64,000 nucleotides of DNA from Massiliimalia timonensis (GTDB lineage Bacteria > Bacillota > Clostridia > Oscillospirales > Ruminococcaceae), in the NCBI RefSeq assembly GCF_900186585.1, contig NZ_FYDD01000004.1, forward strand, positions 744,001 to 808,000, read 5' to 3'. The notes below the pieces were generated by a model. It saw nothing but the letters and a program-made list of their open reading frames with translations. It was not told the DNA's origin and ran no database searches. The stretch's first letter is position 1. The number at the start of each line of letters is the position of its first letter. Position numbers and translations under genes: made by a program. This document shows, piece after piece, positions 49,946 to 58,812 of the stretch.

Positions 49946-49998
49946 TTTTTGTCGATTATACGGATAGATTTTTGTCGGGAAACCGTATATAATATAAT
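49946..49998 (+). promoter_or_regulatory. Promoter region of the toroid-repeat gene, with 0A-box-like sites
   Basis: Two overlapping TATAAT elements lie at 49988-49993 and 49993-49998. Upstream are TTTGTCGAT (49948-49956) and TTTGTCGGG (49971-49979), near matches to the Spo0A box TTTGTCGAA, 23 nt apart. Spo0A control is only a possibility. Confidence 0.35.
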
Positions 49999-50043
49999 TA
50001 AGTCTGATTGATAAACATGAAAGCCGGAAAGGGGAGGGGAAAC

Positions 50044-51381
50044 ATGAAAACCAATTTCAAATCAAGCGTTGTTTTGATGGTGTTCCTGTTATTTTCCTTG
50101 ATCGCCTTCCCGGTGAGCGCGCAAGAGGAATTGGAAAGCAGCGGGCTCCTTTCCGAAAGCACCGTGCCGGAAAGCTCTGAATCGGCAGAAAGCAGCGGGG
50201 AGGAAAGCCCGGAGTCTGTTCCGGAGGAAAGTTCCGAACCGGTTTCTTCTCAGGAACCAGAGAGCGAAACGCTTTCCGAAGAAGGCGCGCCGGAATCAGT
50301 TTCCAAAGATACGGCGGACCAAACACAGTCTATGGCGATCCCTTCCAACGAATACTGGAACGAAGAAACCGAAGCTACGTTGGCGCTTGCCTGTGATTGG
50401 CTGACCATCTCCCATCAGGGGGAATTATATTATTTTTGTATGGGAACTGCGGGGGAGCCGGCTCCTGCCCAACTGGTAACAGCCTATATTGCACAGGTTT
50501 CGGCCGAAGAAGGGGAGCAGGAAATTCTGGACACGGAATACACAGCCCTTAATACGACCTTTTGCGGATACAGCGCCAGAAATGTGCTTGGTACGGATTT
50601 TATCAAGGGGATCGAAGATTATCCCGACTATGATTCTCAGGAACTAAATACGATCGTATACGCTTTGCTGGCATTGGACAGCAATCAATATTGTGTAAAA
50701 GAAACAGCGCGGAATACCCGGACAAGCCTGTTGGAACAGCTTTTGCTGTATCAGAATGAGGACGGTGGTTTTGCAGAGCTTCTGAATCATAGTAGCACCC
50801 CTTCCAGTACAGCGCTGGCTTTGACCGTCCTTTCCAATTACCAGGAAAGACAGGTCGATTATCAAGAGGCGGTCCAGGCAGGACTTTCCTATTTGTCTGA
50901 AACACAGCAGCCTGACGGGATATTTCTTGACAGGGGGAAAGAATCCTCCTCCGCGACCGCAAAGGTGCTGACGGCGCTGATTTCCTTGGATATTCCTTTA
51001 GATGACGAACGGTTTGTCAAGCAAAATCATACTTTGAATGAGGTACTGATGCGGTATGTACGGCTTGATGGCGGGTTCAGCGAGATGCTGGATCAGGATA
51101 GTGACGTTGTTGCAACGGAATATGCTATTTTAGCTCTCTCATCTATGAAACAAGGAAAAAACCCTTACCAGCTTTCCAACCCATTGCAGGATACAAATTC
51201 CGCATCGTCAGCAGATACTTCCGGTGTGGAACGAGAGCCCCTTCGTGGTCCTGTTAAGATCACGGTCATCATTTCTGCGGTCATTGTGGTGATCCTTGCG
51301 GCGGCGGTGGTCAATTTGGCCGGTTCCAGACAGCAAAAAAAGCAAAAGGAACAGCAAGATCATGATGAAATACATGAATAG
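50044..51381 (+). CDS. Exported protein with prenyltransferase/squalene-oxidase-like toroid repeats
   Basis: A 445-residue surface protein. ATG 50044 is the start (GGGGAGGGG upstream). A signal peptide (SSVVLMVFLLFSLIAFPVSA) precedes a Ser/Glu/Pro-rich stalk (residues 20-95). The main domain (about 105-375) is helical, with repeats of the alpha-toroid kind: LYQNEDGGFAELLN, YLSETQQPDGIFLD, YVRLDGGFSEML. A C-terminal membrane helix (ITVIISAVIVVILAAAVVNL) and a basic tail anchor it. Such domains occur in clostridial surface proteins; no cyclase catalytic motif is seen, so binding is more likely than catalysis. Confidence 0.75.
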   Translation: MKTNFKSSVVLMVFLLFSLIAFPVSAQEELESSGLLSESTVPESSESAESSGEESPESVPEESSEPVSSQEPESETLSEEGAPESVSKDTADQTQSMAIPSNEYWNEETEATLALACDWLTISHQGELYYFCMGTAGEPAPAQLVTAYIAQVSAEEGEQEILDTEYTALNTTFCGYSARNVLGTDFIKGIEDYPDYDSQELNTIVYALLALDSNQYCVKETARNTRTSLLEQLLLYQNEDGGFAELLNHSSTPSSTALALTVLSNYQERQVDYQEAVQAGLSYLSETQQPDGIFLDRGKESSSATAKVLTALISLDIPLDDERFVKQNHTLNEVLMRYVRLDGGFSEMLDQDSDVVATEYAILALSSMKQGKNPYQLSNPLQDTNSASSADTSGVEREPLRGPVKITVIISAVIVVILAAAVVNLAGSRQQKKQKEQQDHDEIHE

Positions 51382-51382
51382 G

Positions 51383-51419
51383 AAAAAGGGAACCGGTTTA
51401 TTGATCGGTTCCTTTTTGT
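51383..51419. terminator. Terminator between the toroid-repeat gene and cca
   Basis: AAAGGGAACCG and CGGTTCCTTTT pair around the stop region of the convergent cca gene, with A and T runs on the two sides. Confidence 0.85.
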
Positions 51420-52744
51420 TCTTTCCAATATTTTAAAAGCTGTTCGCGGTCATTGGGAACAGTTTCCTCTATCACAGCATTTAGTAAAAATTCCAGAGCC
51501 ACGCCCACCTGCGGTCCTTTTGTGACGCCAGCTTGGATCAAGTCATTTCCATTCACTGCAAGCTGGGAAACAGAAAAGCAGGCTTGCTCCTGAAGAAGCG
51601 TTTCCAGCATTTCAGAAAAGTCATGCAATTCGGAGAGCCTGTGATGATATTCGGGAGCTAAGGCCAGGGTGTCGGCGTATTTGACTGGAAGCAGCAGGCG
51701 CAGTTTGGTTTCCCCAAAACGGTTCAGCCAGCGTTTGATCCCCTTGCGTTCTGTAGGGAGCATGGTGTCATGGTATTTGACCAAAAAAAGTACGTTCTCT
51801 ATTGTGGTACGGTCAAACCGCAGGGTTTGAAGCGCTTTTTTTGCGATTTGGACGCTTTTTTGAGCATGCCCGTAAAAATGTCCGACGCCATCTTCGTCAA
51901 TAGAAAAACAGTCTGGTTTTCCGGTATCATGGAACAGCATGGCAAGGCGCAGCACAGGATCCGGCTCGATGACAGAAACTGCCTTGGCAGTATGTTCTAA
52001 TATGTCGTAAACATGATGTGGATTGTGCTGTTCAAAGCCTTTCATCCGTGAAAGCTGCGGAATAAAGAGTGAGAGAACATCGGGGTAATCCAGCAGGATC
52101 TCCTGAATGTTCTTTCCGCAAAGACACCGGGAAAGCTCCTTCTGAACCCGTTCTGCCGCCACAAAAGACAAAAGCTCCTTTTTCTGATGGATCGCGGCGG
52201 AAGTATCCGGAGAGATGGAAAATCCGAGTACAGAAGAGAAACGCAGGGCACGTAAAATGCGCAGAGCGTCTTCCTCAAAACGGACAGAAGCCTCCCCAAC
52301 ACAGCGCAGGCAGCGCTGCGCCAGATCGTTGATCCCGTTGAAATAGTCAATGAAGCCGGTTTCCGGCGACCAAGCCAGCGCGTTGACCGTAAAATCCCGG
52401 CGGGCAAGGTCTTCCCGTAAGTCGGGGGTGAAGCGAACGGCATCCGGGTGCCGATGGTCTGTATATCCAATGTCCGAACGATAGGTCGTGACCTCAATGG
52501 GAACATGGTCAAGCAGGACGGTTACAGTGCCGTGCCGGATCCCTGTTTCCAGTACAGGATATGCGGCGAAAACCTTTTTGACCTGTTCCGGGCGGGCGTT
52601 GGTGGTTAGATCCCAATCAATGGGATCCGTGCCCAGCAGGCAGTCCCGGACACAACCGCCTACCAAATAGGCTTCAAATCCATTTTTCGCCAGTTTTTCC
52701 AGGATGGCAGAGACCTGTTGGGGCGGTGTGATCTGAACCGGCAT
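51398..52744 (-). CDS. cca: CCA tRNA nucleotidyltransferase
   Basis: A 448-residue class II nucleotidyltransferase. ATG 52744 is chosen (GAGGAG 9 nt upstream); a TTG ten codons earlier has no ribosome site. The head has YLVGGCVRDCLLG and DIDWDLT-like DPIDWDLTTNA, with the metal-binding Asp pair. DLARRDFTVNALAW and RILRALRFSSVLGF follow. An HD domain is seen after that (AMLFHDTGKPDCFSIDEDG, GHFYGHAQKS), typical of the Bacillota form. It adds or repairs the CCA end of tRNAs. Confidence 0.94.
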   Translation of the reverse strand: MPVQITPPQQVSAILEKLAKNGFEAYLVGGCVRDCLLGTDPIDWDLTTNARPEQVKKVFAAYPVLETGIRHGTVTVLLDHVPIEVTTYRSDIGYTDHRHPDAVRFTPDLREDLARRDFTVNALAWSPETGFIDYFNGINDLAQRCLRCVGEASVRFEEDALRILRALRFSSVLGFSISPDTSAAIHQKKELLSFVAAERVQKELSRCLCGKNIQEILLDYPDVLSLFIPQLSRMKGFEQHNPHHVYDILEHTAKAVSVIEPDPVLRLAMLFHDTGKPDCFSIDEDGVGHFYGHAQKSVQIAKKALQTLRFDRTTIENVLFLVKYHDTMLPTERKGIKRWLNRFGETKLRLLLPVKYADTLALAPEYHHRLSELHDFSEMLETLLQEQACFSVSQLAVNGNDLIQAGVTKGPQVGVALEFLLNAVIEETVPNDREQLLKYWKEQKGTDQ

Positions 52745-53087
52745 GAGTGGCTGCTCCTCTCTTTTTTCTATCAATTAACTGGCCGTGATAAAAACGGCAG
52801 TGCCGTAAGGCAGGAAGAACATCGTTCTGAGAGCCGTTTTTCTGGACGTTAAACGACCTGTTTAACGTTATTATAGCAATATCTGTTAAAAAAATAAATT
52901 GCTTTTTTGTGGTGCTTGATGAAGTGCCAGAAAAAGAAAAGAAACAGGATTTGCTTTTTGGGAAAAGCCACAAAAAAGGTAAAAATTTGTAACTTTTCCA
53001 GCGCTTGAGTTGAAATTCTGTAACTTTACTTCTGAGATGGTATGTAGTAACATAAAGATATATAAGTATGATTACAGGAGGGATTCC
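52745..53087. other. Intergenic region between cca and the VanW gene
   Basis: About 340 bp, AT-rich toward the VanW side. It holds a short inverted repeat near 52850-52870 (AACGACCTGTTTAACGTT, with AACG/CGTT ends). The VanW frame extends upstream into it without a ribosome site. I see no gene and no clear promoter pair. Confidence 0.5.
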
Positions 53088-55349
53088 ATGGGGGAGGATA
53101 AGTTTTTCTCGGCAGAAGGATCTGCTAAGAAAGACCCACAGACAAATAGCCCGGAGGCTGAAAAGACAGCCTCATCTTCAGCACAGAAATCCCCAAACGA
53201 AACTTTGCGATCCACTCAAAATTCTGTGGCTGATCAAAATGCTGCAAACGCTGTACAACAGGAAAAAGCGAAGGATTCGCATTCCTTGGAAATAGATCCT
53301 GCTTCTGCGGAAAAACAGGAAGGGGTAAAAGAAAAATTTCCAATTCCAGAGGAAACAAAGCCTGAAGAGCCAAAAAGTGCTTCTGCTTTGAGTGAAGGGA
53401 AAGATGCAGTGAAAGCGCAGGATGAAGAAAAGCATCCGGGCAAGTCAAAGCGGAGAAAGAAGAAAAAACATGCGGATAAGCAGCCGGCAGAACAGCAGGA
53501 TTTAGATCAGACAAGGGTGATAGAAACGGTAAAGCCGGAGGAGAAAACGCTTGCTGAACCAAAAAAGCCAGAAACACCAAATGCGGAAAATCCGCAGAAA
53601 CCGGCTGACCGTTTTCCGGTTTCAGAAGAAAAGAAGCAGGAAGCAGACCTGGACAAGACGCAGGTATTAGGACAAAAACAGCAGCCTGATCTGGATCAAA
53701 CGAGGGTGATAGAAACGGCAAAGCCAGAAGAAAATATGGTAGCCGCAGACAAAAAGAGCTCCGACCGTTTTCCCATCTCGGAAGAGAAGAAAACGGAGAA
53801 AGCGCAGATAGTTTCCTCTGATTCTGGATCTTCTGCGGACCGAAACAGTGTTCCGGTTACTGCGGAGCCTGTTGCAGAGCCAGCTAAAAAGGAAAAGAAA
53901 AAGTGGAAAAAGGTTTTGGCTATCACCGGCGGCGTGTTGGGGCTTTTGATCATAACAGTCGTCGTTGTGATGCTCCTGCTCAGCGGGTCGATTGAGAAAA
54001 AGCTGAATGTGGACACCTTTTATCAGGGAATTTATATAGAAGACGTTGACCTTGGCGGAAAAACCATGGAAGAAGCCAAGGAACTGATGGCGGATCTGGA
54101 AAAACGGATACGGGATGAGATCGACCTGACCCTGACTTATCAGGATCAGACATTTGAGTACACAGAGGATGACTTCCAGTTTACTTATGATACTGATGAG
54201 GTATTGGAGGAAGCCTATCAAACAGGACGGGATGGATATGTTTGGTTCCGGTATTTTAAAGTGCTGATGCTCAAAAACAATCCGGAAAAGTTCTCCTTGT
54301 CCCATGAATTAGAGGATACCAGTGTGCTTTCCAAACAGATCGCGGCAGAGATCGCAGATCAGGTCAATGCAGAGCCTAAGGATGCAGCAGTAGAAAAATT
54401 TGATCCGAACGCTGGCTCTGAAATTGAAGAGATGTTTACGATCAGTGACGCAGTGACTGGTGTGGAAGTTGACCAGACGAAATTGGCGGAAGACTGCAAA
54501 GCGATTTTGGATGGGAAGGAAAAAAAGGGAACAGTTGCGATCCCGGCTTCAGAAACTTCTTACACGATGGATAAAGAAGAGATGCTTTCCCATATCAGCT
54601 TGTTAGGGACGTATTCTACCATTTCCCATAATAATGCAAATGGAAACCATAACATGAAAAATGCCTTGGGCAGGATCACTGGAACTGTGTTGCAGCCGGG
54701 AGAGACCTTCTCCTTTAATGGAACGGTCGGCCGGCGGACTGCTGCCAACGGCTTCAGGACCGCTGGGGTCATCAAAAACGGTGAATTGGTCGACGGACTG
54801 GGCGGCGGCGTTTGCCAGGCTTCTACTACGGTATACGGTGCTGCGATCCGTGCGGGAATGGAAGTGGTAGAACGCGGAAACCACCGCTGGCCTTCTACCT
54901 ATGTTCCGATCGGGCAGGACGCTATGGTAAGCTGGGGCAGCCAGGATATGAAGTTTAAAAACAATACGGACTATCCGGTTTACATTAAGTCGTATATGTC
55001 TGGAACAAAGCTTCAGGTAATGATTTACGGTTCCCCGTCAGAGGAATGGGATGAGATCGAAATTTCTTCTTGGCAGACCTCGACACTTTCGCCTGGAAAA
55101 CGGACTGAAGTGAAGGACCCTTCTCTGCCAAAAGGAACAGAAAAGGTGAAGATCAAAGCAAGGGCAGGAAGCACTGCCAGCGCGCAAAGGACCTATTATA
55201 AGGACGGGAAAAAAGTAAAAACAGAAGCCTTGCCAAGCTCCCGCTATAATCCGGTCAATGAAACGGTTCTGATCGGTACCGCAGAGCCAACGGAAAAGCC
55301 GGAACCAGAAAAGAACGAGGAAACAAAAGAACCCGTTGTAGAAGAATAA
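53088..55349 (+). CDS. VanW family cell-wall-associated membrane protein
   Basis: A 753-residue protein. ATG 53088 is the start (AGGAGGGATT 4-5 nt upstream). Residues 1-275 are a charged, disordered cytoplasmic region with repeats: DLDQTRVIET twice, DLDKTQVLG once, and DRFP[VI]SEEKK twice. A membrane helix follows (ITGGVLGLLIITVVVVMLLL). Outside are a peptidoglycan-binding-like domain (about 310-480) and the VanW domain (about 495-640), with LQPGETFSFNGTVGRRTAAN, GLGGGVCQASTTVYGAAIRA and NNTDYPVYIKSYMSG. The end is a G5-like segment and an acidic tail. Wall binding is likely. The Thr motifs resemble Ser/Thr kinase and FHA target sites. Confidence 0.85.
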   Translation: MGEDKFFSAEGSAKKDPQTNSPEAEKTASSSAQKSPNETLRSTQNSVADQNAANAVQQEKAKDSHSLEIDPASAEKQEGVKEKFPIPEETKPEEPKSASALSEGKDAVKAQDEEKHPGKSKRRKKKKHADKQPAEQQDLDQTRVIETVKPEEKTLAEPKKPETPNAENPQKPADRFPVSEEKKQEADLDKTQVLGQKQQPDLDQTRVIETAKPEENMVAADKKSSDRFPISEEKKTEKAQIVSSDSGSSADRNSVPVTAEPVAEPAKKEKKKWKKVLAITGGVLGLLIITVVVVMLLLSGSIEKKLNVDTFYQGIYIEDVDLGGKTMEEAKELMADLEKRIRDEIDLTLTYQDQTFEYTEDDFQFTYDTDEVLEEAYQTGRDGYVWFRYFKVLMLKNNPEKFSLSHELEDTSVLSKQIAAEIADQVNAEPKDAAVEKFDPNAGSEIEEMFTISDAVTGVEVDQTKLAEDCKAILDGKEKKGTVAIPASETSYTMDKEEMLSHISLLGTYSTISHNNANGNHNMKNALGRITGTVLQPGETFSFNGTVGRRTAANGFRTAGVIKNGELVDGLGGGVCQASTTVYGAAIRAGMEVVERGNHRWPSTYVPIGQDAMVSWGSQDMKFKNNTDYPVYIKSYMSGTKLQVMIYGSPSEEWDEIEISSWQTSTLSPGKRTEVKDPSLPKGTEKVKIKARAGSTASAQRTYYKDGKKVKTEALPSSRYNPVNETVLIGTAEPTEKPEPEKNEETKEPVVEE

Positions 55350-55388
55350 GAAAAAGGCCCCATGGAAATTCCATGGGGCCTTTTTTGA
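55350..55388 (+). terminator. Terminator after the VanW gene
   Basis: AAGGCCCCATGG and CCATGGGGCCTT pair perfectly around AAATT, followed by six T residues. Confidence 0.93.
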
Positions 55389-55429
55389 TAAGAGATTGTA
55401 TCAAAATTGTAACAAGTGACAAGAAAAGC

Positions 55430-55458
55430 TTGTCTTCGCCCTAACAACTTTCTATAAT
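55430..55458 (+). promoter_or_regulatory. Predicted promoter of the glycosyltransferase gene
   Basis: TTGTCT (55430-55435), a 17-nt spacer and TATAAT (55453-55458), about 80 nt before the start codon. Confidence 0.7.
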
Positions 55459-55538
55459 AGATTTATAGACTGGGGGATACATAATCCCTGCGTTTGTCGT
55501 ACAGGATATGTATAGACAAAGATTGGAAGTGAACGAAG

Positions 55539-56513
55539 ATGAAACGAACGTTATATGTGGTGATCCCATGCTATAATGAAGAGGAAGTCCTGCCGGAAAC
55601 GACCCGCCGGCTGGCCGGGAAAATGGCCTCCCTGATGGAACGCGGCCTGATCTCAGTAAAAAGCCGGGTAGCGTTGGTAAACGATGGCTCCAAAGACCGC
55701 ACCTGGGAGCTGATCTGCGCCTGCCATCGGGATAATCCGCTGTTTTGCGGCATTGATTTGAGCAAAAACCGCGGGCATCAAAACGCTTTGCTGGCTGGCT
55801 TGATGACGGTAAAAGAACATGCGGATATGGTGATCTCCATGGACGCTGACCTACAGGATGACATCGACGCCATGGATGAGATGGTGCTAAAATACTTGGA
55901 CGGCTGCGACATTGTATATGGCGTGCGGAACAAGCGGAAAACAGACAGCTTTTTTAAGCGCGTCACAGCAGAGGGCTTTTACCGCGTCATGAATTTTTTG
56001 GGTGCCAATACTGTGTTTAACCATGCGGATTATCGTCTGATGAGCCGGCGCGCCTTGGAGGGCCTGGAAAGCTTTGGGGAAGTAAACCTCTTTTTGCGGG
56101 GTATCGTGCCGATGATCGGGTATAGGACCGACACGGTATTATATGAACGAAGCGAACGCTTTGCCGGGGAAAGCAAGTATCCGTTAAAGAAGATGATTTC
56201 CTTTGCCTTAGAGGGAATCACTTCGTTGAGTGTTAAGCCGATCCGTTTTATTACCGGGCTGGGTTTTCTGGTGTTTTTAGCCAGCCTTGTGATGTTTGTG
56301 TACATTCTGGTGCGCTTTTTCACCGGAAATACTGTGACCGGTTGGTCCAGTGTTGCGGCAAGCGTTTGGCTGTTCGGCGGGTTAATGCTGTTGGCGTTGG
56401 GTGTTGTCGGAGAATATATCGGGAAGATTTATCTGGAGGTAAAGCATCGTCCAAGATTTATTGTACGAAGCTTTCTTCACGATCAGGAGCAGGAAGAGCA
56501 GGAAAAGCGGTAA
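55539..56513 (+). CDS. Family 2 glycosyltransferase, GtrB/DPM1-like
   Basis: A 324-residue membrane glycosyltransferase. The GT-A domain (1-230) begins YVVIPCYNEEEVLPETTRRL and has VALVNDGSKDRTW and the metal motif VISMDADLQDD. Two membrane helices follow (about 238-265 and 275-300), as in GtrB. The C-terminus is charged. It probably transfers a sugar from a nucleotide sugar to undecaprenyl phosphate at the inner face of the membrane, for use on surface polymers. The sugar and acceptor are not known; no flippase lies beside it. Confidence 0.9.
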   Translation: MKRTLYVVIPCYNEEEVLPETTRRLAGKMASLMERGLISVKSRVALVNDGSKDRTWELICACHRDNPLFCGIDLSKNRGHQNALLAGLMTVKEHADMVISMDADLQDDIDAMDEMVLKYLDGCDIVYGVRNKRKTDSFFKRVTAEGFYRVMNFLGANTVFNHADYRLMSRRALEGLESFGEVNLFLRGIVPMIGYRTDTVLYERSERFAGESKYPLKKMISFALEGITSLSVKPIRFITGLGFLVFLASLVMFVYILVRFFTGNTVTGWSSVAASVWLFGGLMLLALGVVGEYIGKIYLEVKHRPRFIVRSFLHDQEQEEQEKR

Positions 56514-56558
56514 GGGGAACAGCCCTTGCCTGCTGAATCGATCAAAATTTTTATAGGG

Positions 56559-56600
56559 AAAAAAGACTGTATCAGCAAAAGCTGGCACAGTCTTTTTTGA
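56559..56600 (+). terminator. Terminator after the glycosyltransferase gene
   Basis: AAAAAAGACTGT pairs with ACAGTCTTTTTT, with an inner CAGC/GCTG stem, and a T run. Confidence 0.88.
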
Positions 56601-56734
56601 CGTATTGCTTATCAAGGGGGATATACAAAACTGCTTTTCCCACATAAACGGCTGAAATAGCACGTCAGTTGCGGAAATTCAAAAAAAGTGGTAAAATATT
56701 AGGGTTAGAGGAAGAAAGAAAAGAGGGATTTAGG

Positions 56735-58768
56735 GTGTCTGTGAAAAACTGGAACTTTACGAAGATCGACAACATACTTGCAAAAACTTTGGCACAGGAA
56801 TGCGGGATTTCCCAGATGGTTGCCGAGATCCTGGTCAGCCGGGGCATCACGTCCTATGCGCAGGCCGACGTCTTTTTAAACGATGAGCAGGTATTGGAAG
56901 ACCCTTTTTCCCTGATTGATATGGATCGTGCCGTACAGCGTATCTCCCGGTCGCTGGAACAGGATGAGCCGATCGTAGTTTACGGAGATTATGACTGTGA
57001 CGGAGTAACTTCTACCGCTATTTTGTACAGTTATCTCAGTATGCTTGGCGCGCAGGTTTCTTATTATATTCCTAAACGGGAAACCGAGGGCTATGGGCTG
57101 AACCGGGAAGCGATCGGCCGGCTGGCAGAACAGGGTGCTTCCTTGATCATTACGGTAGATAACGGGATCTCTGCCTTGGATGAAATACGGTATGCCAATG
57201 AACTGGGATTAACTGTGATCGTAACCGACCATCATCAGGTGGGGGAGGAACTGCCCGAGGCTTATGCGGTTGTCGATCCGCACCGGCCGGATTGCCCCAG
57301 CGAATTTAAGCACCTTGCCGGTGTTGGCGTGGCGTTTAAGTTGGTCACTGCGCTGGAAAACGGGGATTATGACAGCACGCTGGAACAATTTTCCGACCTT
57401 TTGGCAATTGGAACGATCGGGGATATTGTGCCCCTGGTCGGGGAGAACCGTACCCTGGTACGGATTGGATTGGAAGCGGTTGCACATACTGATAATATCG
57501 GCCTTGCGGCATTGATGGAGACGGCGGGAATTTCCCCGCAAAAGCTCACGGCTCAGAACGTGGCATTTGGTATCGTGCCTAGGATCAACGCCGCGGGCAG
57601 AATGAAAGACGCGGCGATCGCGGCGGAACTGCTTTTGTGCGACGATCCGGAGCGGGCGCAGATACTGGCGCAGGAGGTCGATACGCTAAACCAAAAACGC
57701 CGTTCTCTGGAAGACGGGATCATGCGGGATATTGAAGCGATGATCGCCGAAGATCCGTCGTTGCTCAATAATAGGGTGTTGGCACTGTATCACGAAGACT
57801 GGCACCCCGGGATCATCGGGATCGTTGCCTCCAAGGTTTTGGAGCGGTATGGAAAACCGGTGCTGCTGATGTCGGCGGAAAACGGGCAGCTGCGCGGCTC
57901 TGCCAGAAGCGTGGAATTTTTCTCCCTGTACCAAATGCTGACAGCCTGTGAAAAGACGCTGACCCAATACGGCGGGCATACCCAGGCGGCGGGCTTTAGC
58001 CTGCCTGAAGCGAACTTTGCGGAGTTTTACCGGGATATTGAAGCCTATGCGCGCAAAGAATATCCGGTCATGCCGGTCTTTTCCTATGAAGTTGACCGGG
58101 TACTGCATCCGCAGGAGCTGGGCCTAGAACAGATCCGGGAGCTTTCTGTGCTGGAACCGTTTGGAGCGGCGAATCAGGTGCCGCTTTTCTGCATCAAAAA
58201 AGCGGTGCTTCGAGGGATTTCTCCGGTTTCTGAAAACCGTCATCTGCGGTTAAAGATGCAGTACGGCGGCATGGAAATCACCGCCATGTACTTTGGGATG
58301 AGCACCGACCGGTTTTTGTTCCGCGTGGGGGAAACATTGGATTTTCTGTGCAATATTAGTATCAATCCTTACAATGGGCGGGAATATCTTTCGGTTATGA
58401 TAAAGGACATCCGTCCATCTGGATTTGAACAGAAAAAGTTTTTCAATGCCAAAGCTTATTATGAAATGTACCGCCGGGACGAGGAGATCACCCCGCAGAT
58501 CCGGCACAGAATGATCCCTAACCGGGATCAGACGGCGGTCGTCTATAAATATTTAAGGAAGTGCGGGGCTTACACTGGGGAAGTGGAGCTGCTGTATTCC
58601 GCGTTTCCAATGCTGAATTATTGTCAATACCGAGTCATTCTGGATGTGTTAGAGGAACTGGGGCTGATTCGGGTCTCCCCGCTTCTGGACCGGATCGACC
58701 TGTGTGACTGCGATCATAAGGTAGATTTAGAGGCTGCGCCTACTTTGCGCAGGCTAAAAGGGAGTTGA
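56735..58768 (+). CDS. recJ: Single-stranded-DNA-specific exonuclease RecJ
   Basis: A 677-residue enzyme. GTG 56735 is the likely start (AGAGGGA 6-7 nt upstream, first residues MSVKNWNFTKIDNILAKTLA). The DHH domain has VVYGDYDCDGVTSTAILYSY (motif I), DNGISALDEI, and DHHQVGEELPEAYAVVDPH (motif III). The DHHA1 part has GGHTQAAGFSLPEANF. A C-terminal OB-like region follows (about 470-570). It degrades 5' single-stranded DNA in recombination and repair. It overlaps by a few bases the region before relA, and the two are probably co-transcribed. Confidence 0.95.
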   Translation: MSVKNWNFTKIDNILAKTLAQECGISQMVAEILVSRGITSYAQADVFLNDEQVLEDPFSLIDMDRAVQRISRSLEQDEPIVVYGDYDCDGVTSTAILYSYLSMLGAQVSYYIPKRETEGYGLNREAIGRLAEQGASLIITVDNGISALDEIRYANELGLTVIVTDHHQVGEELPEAYAVVDPHRPDCPSEFKHLAGVGVAFKLVTALENGDYDSTLEQFSDLLAIGTIGDIVPLVGENRTLVRIGLEAVAHTDNIGLAALMETAGISPQKLTAQNVAFGIVPRINAAGRMKDAAIAAELLLCDDPERAQILAQEVDTLNQKRRSLEDGIMRDIEAMIAEDPSLLNNRVLALYHEDWHPGIIGIVASKVLERYGKPVLLMSAENGQLRGSARSVEFFSLYQMLTACEKTLTQYGGHTQAAGFSLPEANFAEFYRDIEAYARKEYPVMPVFSYEVDRVLHPQELGLEQIRELSVLEPFGAANQVPLFCIKKAVLRGISPVSENRHLRLKMQYGGMEITAMYFGMSTDRFLFRVGETLDFLCNISINPYNGREYLSVMIKDIRPSGFEQKKFFNAKAYYEMYRRDEEITPQIRHRMIPNRDQTAVVYKYLRKCGAYTGEVELLYSAFPMLNYCQYRVILDVLEELGLIRVSPLLDRIDLCDCDHKVDLEAAPTLRRLKGS

Positions 58769-58812
58769 CCCAGCCCCAAAAGTATTTCAGGCCAATAAGA
58801 AGGGAAATCGTC

